Assembly: GCF_027580225.2 (NCBI RefSeq) | Contig: NC_073358.2 | Coordinates: 6,267,501-6,331,500 of the forward strand | Direction of reading: 5' to 3' | DNA from: Misgurnus anguillicaudatus | Lineage: Eukaryota; Chordata; Actinopteri; Cypriniformes; Cobitidae | DNA length: 64,000 nt | Shown here: in pieces, positions 56,801 to 64,000 of the stretch | Layout of the letters: the number at the start of each line of letters is the position of its first letter | How positions within the stretch are numbered: position 1 is the stretch's first letter | The notes under the pieces: generated by a model | The model's database searches: none | Seen by the model: the letters and a program-made list of their open reading frames with translations, nothing else | What the model was told of the DNA's origin: nothing | Made by a program: the position numbers and the translations under genes

Positions 56801-59800
56801 GACACTTTGTCAGTTGACCAATCAGAGCAGAGTAGGCTACTGAAAGGTGGGGTTTAGGCAGACTTGAGTCGTTGAACGGCTTCACACGAATCGTTTGGGG
56901 ATCTCTGAGAAACGGGGTAATTTTAAATTTATATTTTGAGACAATTACAGTGTTTTTTGACCTTGCATGCATTTAAACCTGTTGTCTGGGACTTATAAAC
57001 AGTGATAGGATGCTTAAAATTGTCATCTTACTGGCTCTTTAAAATGAAATAAAAACATCTGTACAAACTTATAAACATTGGGTGACCTTACACTTGATTG
57101 AAATAGGGGTCAATCGATAATAATCGGCACGTCATTAAGCATTTTTAAGGTCGTCAGTATCGTCATTCTCGAAACAATTTGCTGATTAAATAATTTAATT
57201 TTAAAATACGCTATCTAGCTCTAACGCAGCCATCTCTGTCTAATATAATTTTGATATAAAGGGGGGTCTAAAGTTATTTCATGCATTCTGACTTATTAAC
57301 ATTGTTAAGAGAGTTGAATTTCTCATGTTAGACATGGGCAAAGGTTCAAAAAAGCAGATGGACGTATGACAGAGTATTTCTGTGCTGAATGCACTTCGCC
57401 AGGGTTTGTACAAGTTTCGGAAAGTTTTTTTCGAACAGAAATTATTCATATGTAACAATCTTGCTTTATTTCAGTGCAGGAAGTATAGTGGAAGCCTTTA
57501 TATGGGCATTTCTTCTAGAATAGTGCACACATACTAGGGTTGCCGCGGTGACGTAATTTTCCCACCGGTTAATCAGCGCGTCACAAACCCGGTGATACCG
57601 GTGTCACCGTGTGGGAGGGGCTTATAAATGCGCATGCAGACGTGCACATTTTACTTTCACTTTTGAATTACGCAACTGTTTAAATGCAGTGCTTGCGTAC
57701 GCTACGTTAAATTGCGTATGAATTTGCGTGCAATGCGAGTCCAACAGCTGATTTAATTAAGTGCTTGAGTCAATGTGCGCAGGTAATTCTCAAAGAACCA
57801 GCCAGTCCCAAGCAGAGCAACCGGCTAACTGTTACTTCTCCATAAAGCGCTGCTTGAATGATGGGTTTATTATTTTTCTTGATGATAAACACAACAACAA
57901 AACGATCTCGGTTATATTAAACATCATATATGTATATAATAAAAAAAACGAGTAAGCACGCGGCTTCTGCATTCGTCTGGTCAGTCAGCTTGCCTCGCAA
58001 ACTCTGACAGGAATAAATGAAATCTGACACCTGCTGCTTTGTGACGTGAAGCGCGTTCAGCTCCGCTTAATTCAGGCACCAGACACATTCAGTTTGCTCT
58101 CTCTAACGAAACTAAATGATTAAATTACACGAAAATATCAAAACGACGGTGAAAGACGGTGTCGCGGTGGGCAAGTGATCTAACCGGTGAGAGGCTGAAG
58201 CACCGGTTATCACCGTTTCACCGACTATCGCGGCAAGCCTAACACATACACACCAACCAAAGAACCCAGCATTATGGAAACAATGGATATGGTTTATTTA
58301 TTTGGGGTAGCAGCAGAGTTGTGCATTTGTTTTACACTGGATTTCGTTGAAATGGAGAGATCCCAACCAGGTCACAAGACGCAGGTGGCAAGTAAAACCA
58401 TAGACATTATATACGCAAACAACTTATAGACTGACGCTGCCTGTTAGAGCTGATGTATCAGCGGGGCCGCAATCTTGTATGGGTCCCCAATGCTCCCCCT
58501 GCATTTATTTCTACTGAGGATGGTGTATCCCCAACTACAATAATTGTAACTCCCTTAATTGATACTCAGCAGCCATATCACCATGTAGCAAGGACAGCTT
58601 GCCCACTGAAGCTAAGCAGGGCTGAGCCTGGTCAGTACTTGGATGGGAGACCACCTGGGAAAACCAGGTTGCTGCTGGTAGAGGTGTTAGTGAGACCAGC
58701 AGGGGATGCTGCTCACCCTGTGGTCTGTGTGGGTCCTAACACCCCAGTATAGTGACAGGGACACTATACTGTCAAAAAAAGCACCGTCCTTCGGATGAGA
58801 CGTTAAACCGAGGTCCTAACTCTCTGTGGTCATTAAAAATCCCAGGATGTCCTTCGAAAAAGAGTAGGGGTGTGCCCCGGCATCCGGGCCAAACTTGCAC
58901 ATTGGCCTACTAATCATCCCCTCATACTACAACCCCAAAACAGAAAAAGTTGGGACACAGTAGAAATTGTGAGTAAAAAAGGAATGGACTAATTTACAAA
59001 TCTCATAAACTTATATTTTATTCACAATAGAGTATAGATAACAAATCAAATGTTGAAAGTGACACATTTTGAAATGTCATGCCAAATATTGGCTCATTTT
59101 GGATTTCATGAGAGCTACACATTCCAATAAAAGTTGGGACAGGCAGCAACAAGAGGCCAGAAAAGTCAAATGTACATATAAGGACCAGCTGGAGGAGGCC
59201 CAATGTTTAGGAATAGGAATGTTGTCCTATTCTTGTCTAATGCCGACTTCTAGTTGATCAACTGTCTTAGGTCTTCTTTGTCGCATCTTCCTCTTTATGA
59301 TGCACCAAATGTTTTCTGTGGGGGAAAGATCTGGACTGCAGGCTGGCCATTTCAGTACTCAGATCCTTCTTCTAAGCAGCCATGATGTTGTAATTGATGC
59401 AGTATGTGGTCTGGCATTGTTATGTTGGAAAATGCAAGGTCTTCCCTGAAAGAGACGACGTCTGAATGGGATCAAATGTATCTAGAACTTGGATAAACCT
59501 TTCAGCATTGATGGTGCCTTTCCAGATGTGTAAGCTGCCCATGCCACACGTACTCATACAACCCCAAACCATCAGAGATGCAGGCTTCTGAAATGAGCGC
59601 TAATAACAACTTGGGTTGTCATTGTCCTCTTTAGTCCGGATGAAATGGCGTCCCAGTTTTCCAAAAAAGAACTTCAAATTTTGATTCGTTGGACCACAGA
59701 ACAGTTTTTCACTTTGCCAAAGTCCATTTTAAATGAGCCTTGCCCAGGGAAAACGCCTGTGCTTCTGGATCATGTTTAGATATGGCTTCTTTTTTGACCT

Positions 59801-61658
59801 ATAGAGTTTTGGCTGGCAACAGCGAATGACACGGTGGATTGTGTTCACTGACAATGTTTTCTGGAAGTATTCCAGAGCCCATGTTATGATTTCCATTACA
59901 GTAGCATTCCTGTATGTGATGCAGTGCCATCTAAGGGGCCGAAGATCACCGGCATCCGGTATGGTTTTCGCTTCTTGACCCTTACGCACAGAGATTGTTC
60001 CAGATTCTCTGAATCTTTGGATGATATTATGCACTGTAGATGATGATAACTTTAATCTCTTTGCAATTTTTCTCTAAGAAACTCAGAAAACTCTTTTTCG
60101 CCGCAGCATGGGGCGAATTGGTGATTCTCTGCCCATCTTGACCTCTGAGAGACACTGCCACTCTGAGAGGCTCTTTTTATACCCAATCATGTTGCCAATT
60201 GACCTAATAAGTTGCAAATTGGTCTTTCAACTGTTCCTTATATGTACATTAAAATTTTCTGGCCTCTTATTGCTACCTGTCCCAACTTTTTTTGAAATGT
60301 GTAGCTCTCATGAAATCCAAAATGAGCCAATATTTGGCATGACATTTCAAAATGTATCACTTTCAACATTTGATATGTTATCTATATTCTACTGTGAATA
60401 AAATATAAGTTTATGAGATTTGTAAATTATTCCATTCCTTTTTTACTCACAATTTCTGCAGTATCCCAACTTTTTCTGTTTTGGGGTTGTAATTGGCTAT
60501 ATCACTCTATCTCCTCTCCACTAATAAGCTGGTGTGTGGTGGGCGTTCTGGCACAATATGGCTGCCGTCGCATCATCCAGGTGGATGCTGCACATTGGTG
60601 GTGGTTGAGGAGATTCCCCCGTTCATATGTAAAGTGCTTTAAGTACTGAGAAAAGCGCTATATAAATGTAACGAATTATTATTATTAATTTTCACACGGT
60701 TTGGCATCCGATCTGGTATCAATACTGCGGCGGTTATTGCAACCGTAAACTGCACAAAATACGGGTATATCTGATCGCTCCTCTGTAGAGTAAGGAGACC
60801 CATCCAATATGGCGGTGACGCTGGATTACGTTCCAGCACGTCATGAGGTGTCTACGTATATAATGTCTATGTTTTGTTGACAATCGTCACGCAAGTGCAT
60901 TTATTGTATATGATACATCTCCAGGGGCTTTAGTTTTTCCGGGTAAGTAGCAGTATAACTGATATGTCTTTTAATTTTCATTTTAACTAGACATATATAC
61001 TGGTTCAAATATCAGTTATCGGTCTAACTGATCTGTAATCATCAGTAATGTCGACCCCTAGTTTAAATGTTGTGACAGACTAAAAAAAGCAGCATCATTA
61101 TCAGATGGTAACAGAGACATATTATACTATATGTGGGTCACTTTGTGCTAAAACATCTCATTTCTCATCTTAATGTATACAGACACATCATGAAATAAGC
61201 CGGTATCACTCACATAGAATTGTAACCCTTGATCAGAATTCATTGTGTTAGCATGCATCCATGATGCTGTGAGCTTGTCTGCATGCCATATATAAATAAG
61301 CCCCTAGACTCTTTATTTGCAAACTGTTTGTGAAAGTAAATAAGCCACACAAACCCATCACATCTCGCACAAACTCTGGTGGTGCTCGAGGATTCCATTC
61401 TTTTGGTCTCTCTGGTACGTTCACAGGCTTGTCCTGTAAAAAAAAATAACAATTTTAAAATGTATTTCACGAGCACTGATTTAGCAACTGTGCATTAGCA
61501 TCATTAGCATAACGGCTGCAGCGGGAACTCACGGGGTTTCGCATCAATCTCTCCAGCTTTAAGCGCTGCTCCTCTGCTGGAGTTTTGGCGATTATTAAAG
61601 GCTGGGATTCTTTACCAGGACCTTTCCCTGATCGAGCATCTTTCTTATCCGTAGACAT
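53751..61658 (-). CDS. prkrip1: prkrip1 (PRKR-interacting protein 1), complete, 6 exons
   Basis: Small basic nuclear protein. The family binds double-stranded RNA and the kinase PKR, and is also a component of the catalytic spliceosome. Exons on the minus strand: 61533-61658, 61355-61433, 55400-55500, 54226-54311, 54044-54108 and 53751-53845. They total 552 nt and 183 aa, close to the human length of 184. [13 protein letters not shown] opens it, then [19 protein letters not shown]. The conserved core is [20 protein letters not shown] with [20 protein letters not shown]. Next is a lysine/glutamate-rich helix ([20 protein letters not shown]), a probable coiled coil and nuclear signal. The acidic end runs to VPSFIMGRR. 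An upstream in-frame Met (to 61817) is less likely: its extra residues look untranslated and the chosen start has A at -3. Phases join at every junction. Confidence 0.95.
54044..54108 (-). CDS. prkrip1: prkrip1 exon 5
   Basis: 65 nt, [20 protein letters not shown]. Acceptor AAG, donor GTTAGA, both weak. A longer minus-strand frame here (53977-54174) reads the wrong register. Confidence 0.88.
54226..54311 (-). CDS. prkrip1: prkrip1 exon 4
   Basis: 86 nt, [20 protein letters not shown] then RTAKRRKK. Acceptor CAG; donor GTTTGC. Confidence 0.92.
54745..54950. repeat. MITE with GAAAAAAATTATTCATTGAATT ends in prkrip1 intron 3
   Basis: A near-palindrome: GGTAAGTGGTTGCAATTAAT on the left against its complement at about 54892-54912, with a short AT-rich centre. 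Confidence 0.75.
54955..55215. repeat. Dispersed repeat fragment ending GATATGTCCCCTTTAA
   Basis: Matches 42003-42170 and 26705-26950 in opposite orientation (TGGGGACCCAATTATAGCAC, TTTTCTAGGTTGAT). Confidence 0.6.
55400..55500 (-). CDS. prkrip1: prkrip1 exon 3
   Basis: 101 nt, [20 protein letters not shown] then [13 protein letters not shown], the most conserved part of the family. Acceptor CAG; donor GTAGGT. Confidence 0.95.
55765..57041. mobile_element. Element with AAAGAGCCA / TGGCTCTTT ends in prkrip1 intron 2
   Basis: Starts AAAGAGCCACACAGATCC and ends ACTGGCTCTTT. It contains the tandem duplication at 56288-56670. No coding signal. Confidence 0.5.
56288..56670. repeat. Tandem duplication, about 2.4 units of 145-180 bp
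   Basis: TGCTTAAATGAGTGTAAAAT starts units near 56291, 56437 and 56609. Each is followed by ATTGCTTGGATTAATGATGA, and the first two by AGTCACGTTAGCAAACGGCT and TTTTGCTATGACCCGGTTAG. Confidence 0.85.
57535..58242. mobile_element. Element with CTAGGGTTGCCGCGGTGA ends
   Basis: CTAGGGTTGCCGCGGTGACG at the left and ACTATCGCGGCAAGCCTAA at the right, with inner CCGGTTAAT and ACCGGTTATCACCG arms. Confidence 0.6.
58930..60489 (-). mobile_element. Tc1-like transposon, 1560 bp, TA target duplication
   Basis: TA lies at 58928-58929 and 60490-60491. The ends are CAACCCCAAAACAGAAAAAG and CTTTTTCTGTTTTGGGGTTG, and inverted arms reach about 250 bp inward (GACATTTCAAAATGT near both ends). The uninterrupted SINE fragment at 35.5 kb confirms a TA target. 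Confidence 0.88.
59210..60136 (-). pseudogene. Tc1-like transposase, broken
   Basis: Possible start at 60136 (MGRESPI), but stops follow at once. The open piece 59729-60034 reads [20 protein letters not shown], then [20 protein letters not shown] and [20 protein letters not shown], the paired HTH domain and linker. Later pieces keep [17 protein letters not shown] in another frame. Several stops and frameshifts: inactive. Confidence 0.85.
61355..61433 (-). CDS. prkrip1: prkrip1 exon 2
   Basis: 79 nt, [20 protein letters not shown] then FVRDVM. Acceptor CAG; donor GTTTGT. Confidence 0.93.
61533..61658 (-). CDS. prkrip1: prkrip1 exon 1
   Basis: 126 nt, [20 protein letters not shown] and on to RLMRNP; donor GTGAGT. 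Confidence 0.92.
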
Positions 61659-62099
61659 GTTTCTTCCAGCGTTTTCTTCGAACGGTAACTGCTTTGGGTC
61701 TTCTTTTAGTTTTATGGCGGTTGGAAAACAACAGTTGGTGCATTTGCGACACCTATAGGGTGGAGTGTGAAGCGCCGATGTCGAATAATTTTTTTTTTCA
61801 GTCATCTTGTAAAACATAATTTAAATTAATTGTGATATTGAAGATGTACATTTTGTTGTTTACATGCTAAAACGTTATTTAATTTATTTAAGAGATATCT
61901 TATTTCTTGATCACAGCTTTTAATTGTGCTTTTAAAATGTTTTTGCTTTTGTCCTCTAATGTGTCTAAAATAAGCCTTTTTGAAATTCTTAACACAGTAG
62001 TTCAACAATTACTAAAAACAATGTTCTGCATGAAAAATAGTAAATCTGTCTCTATTTGTATATTATTTTAATTAAACTTGATTTCTTTTTTGAAATTTG

Positions 62100-62760
62100 A
62101 TAGTTGTATCATTACAACCAAAACATCAACAAATAAAAACAATTAGGAATAACTTAATATAAAAGAAAAAAATAACAAAAAGAACAAAACAAGAATTATC
62201 ATGGCTCAAATCAACAAAACAAAAAGTATACCTTTAAAAGAAGGTGAGGACATTGTACAAATTAAGAGAAATCACAAATTAAAAACATTGAAAAGATTAT
62301 AGGTCATGCAAACTGTGCATGTTCTGAGTGCTTTCTTGTTGAGAGAAAATTAAATTGTTTTTAAATACTGTTTTAACTCTTGCAAAAATAAAAATAAAAT
62401 TGGTTTACAGTTAGAAAATTTACATTTATTTATATTAAACATACACAAATACAGAATCAGATCAATTATAAAACATGCATTTGAATCTCCTTCAATTTTT
62501 TTAACAATCTAACTTGAAATAAATACCCTAACCAACACATTTCCAAAACTGCTAAGTATAATTGCACGACCAAAACATATGAATAAGCGTTTCAGTGTCA
62601 TTTTGACAAAATATAATTTTTTTTCTTAAAAAATCTTTGGTAGAGTTAGAGATTATGAAGTAATTTAAAATAAACTTCTTTAACTTTGTAAGAAAAAATC
62701 TTTGTTGCAAGGACCATATATTAATCCTATTTAAATAGGAATATTTAAAAGGCTATTCCA
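62100..62760 (-). pseudogene. Decayed L1-like LINE ORF2 C-terminus
   Basis: On the minus strand around 62545-62620 the sequence reads IFCQNDTETLIHMFWSCNYT, then a stop, then QFWKCVG. This is the C..H....C zinc-binding pattern near the end of L1-type ORF2. Further left the register continues weakly (FARVKTVFKNNLI) with many stops. Confidence 0.55.
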
Positions 62761-64000
62761 ATATAAAATTGCAGATGGAGCACAAGCCATATTCTCAATG
62801 AGTATAGCTCTTATTTTATGGTTTCTTTCTTTCTTTAAGCTTGATTTCTATCGTTTGAACCTGAAGTGCAGATGACGTCATAAAAATCATGATCCGTATT
62901 GGTGGAAGTGACTGTACGTTTTGAATGCTCATAATTTCTGAATTATTAATTTCCTCAATGTTTTGGAAAACACAAGCTTAAAGATAACCATAAGACCAAC
63001 ATATATGAAATAAAAGTAAAAAAAAATAAAAATAGCGTTTTTTATTTAATGGTGAGGTCTGAACTGCATAAAATCAAACAATATAAAAGTCTCCCAAAAT
63101 CTTCACTAAAATTACTATGGTACTACCATGATTTGTGTGTCCTTGGTTAAGGATAAAAAATAATCTTTCTGATGCTGCTGTGAGACTTTCAACACAACAC
63201 AGACAGTTTGTCTCATTAAAACGCACTTAACGATTTCGAGAAGCTTTATTTGACTGCTATCTTGTGGTCTAAAATAAGAAACGCGGCTAGTGGGGTATTC
63301 GAATCACGTATTTATGGCCAAATAAATCAAGCTGTTATGCAGAGCTTGTTTAGTACTGCTGTTTTGTTTGTGTTTTTCTTACACAAGTGATTCGAAGCAA
63401 GGACATTAAGGGCTTTTTCTTTCCTTAGCATATATTACTTTGTAAATTTTAAATATTAAAATAAGAAATGTCAAATCATATTTAGCTATATTTATCACAT
63501 ATCATTACATTAGTGTACAGTACATGTCCATGAGCCCATGCTATTACCATAACACTATTTGTTAGCGTTACTTAGTATATATATCCCATGGCATTTATCA
63601 AGGATGCTCTTTCTTAATATAGATATCTTGTCACGTTATGTGTCACTTCCTCAACAGGACACCAACATCTGTTCTTTCCTGTACAGTAAATAGCAGGGCA
63701 AGGCCAGCAACAGTTTTAACCAATACCACCCATATATCTGCAGACAGCTTACATCCTGCATCAACCTAGTTAATATTTTATAGTTATAATTTTAACATTT
63801 GTATTCAGGTCTTTTTAGAGGATTTTAGTGTAGTAATAAATCTGCCATAATTACTGACATTTAAAAAGTGTAAATTAATAAAAACTGATTTGCATAACGC
63901 ATACACCTAAAATGTATATTTTTAGATTCTTACACAACTGCATGTATTAACAAAAAATCAATGTAATGCTGTGTTTATCATGCTACTAAATTTTATATGA
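62761..64000. other. Intergenic, no gene seen
   Basis: AT-rich sequence upstream of prkrip1. I see no exon, RNA gene or clear repeat in it. Confidence 0.45.

Larger units (their letters stand above)
58568..60690 (+). mobile_element. SINE3 (5S rRNA-derived), split by a Tc1 element
   Basis: The head (58568-58680) resembles 5S rRNA: GAAGCTAAGCAGGGC, AGTACTTGGATGGGAGACCA, CCTGGGAAAACCAGG. The body and 3' tail (TATAAATGTAACGAATTATT) continue after the insertion at 60490-60690. It is the long form of the fragment at 35348-35696. Confidence 0.85.
58399..60871. mobile_element. Element with CATAGACATTATATACG ends, hosting SINE3
   Basis: CATAGACATTATATACG at 58400 and CGTATATAATGTCTATG at 60855-60871 are perfect inverted ends. 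The SINE3 and the Tc1 copy are inside. Confidence 0.6.
57106..61066. mobile_element. Outer element of the prkrip1 intron 2 nest (TAGGGGTC ends)
   Basis: The left end ATAGGGGTCAATCGATAATA and the right end AGTAATGTCGACCCCTAGTT are inverted and diverged. Everything between 57535 and 60871 appears to be later insertions. Confidence 0.4.

Noticed and set aside
58568..58680. Possible 5S rRNA gene
   Set aside because: The 5S-like head carries many changes, lacks a proper 3' end with a T-run terminator, and continues into the SINE3 body.

Overview
The window is nuclear DNA from a teleost fish, most likely a cypriniform (carp, minnow or zebrafish relative). The evidence is short exons split by long AT-rich introns with GT..AG borders, protein matches to vertebrate genes, and a dense fish-type repeat load: Tc1-like elements, a 5S-derived SINE3, hAT and TTAA-type MITEs, and LINE tails ending in (TTGAA)n. 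There are no bacterial-style operons and no CRISPR array.

Three protein-coding genes were rebuilt exon by exon, all on the minus strand. In transcription order they are: prkrip1 (61658 down to 53751, complete, 6 exons, 183 aa), a uroplakin-3-like gene (49574 down to 40804, complete, 6 exons, 272 aa) and the 5' part of rasa4 (29845 down to 598, 8 coding exons, first 244 residues with both C2 domains; the gene continues past the left edge). Exon phases join without conflict in all three. As I recall, the human counterparts PRKRIP1, UPK3BL1 and RASA4 lie close together on chromosome 7q22, so this looks like an old vertebrate neighbourhood. The genes do not form a pathway: they are a spliceosome/PKR-binding protein, a urothelial-type membrane protein and a calcium-sensing Ras GAP.

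Layout: 1-29.8 kb is rasa4 with repeat-filled introns, including a 2.5-kb tandem array (13.8-16.3 kb), a foldback element (3.3-4.1 kb) and a MITE rich in CACGTG motifs (5.4-5.7 kb). 29.9-40.8 kb is intergenic: a damaged Tc1 copy carrying a nested TTAA element, a perfect-looking palindrome at 33.1 kb, and a 4.07-kb element with about 467-bp inverted ends (34260-38327) that holds several captured or inserted pieces. 40.8-49.6 kb is the uroplakin gene with a LINE remnant in intron 1. 49.6-53.7 kb is intergenic, with a hAT element that splits an older MITE between exact 8-bp duplications. 53.75-61.66 kb is prkrip1, whose intron 2 holds a multi-level transposon nest. 61.7-64 kb has only a decayed L1-like remnant.

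No undescribed cellular system was found. The most interesting objects are the 4.07-kb long-inverted-repeat element and the 879-bp unit inside it, which carries a broken RecQ-like helicase fragment and is flanked by an exact 9-bp duplication. Repeat family names are given from memory of fish repeats and were not checked against a library.
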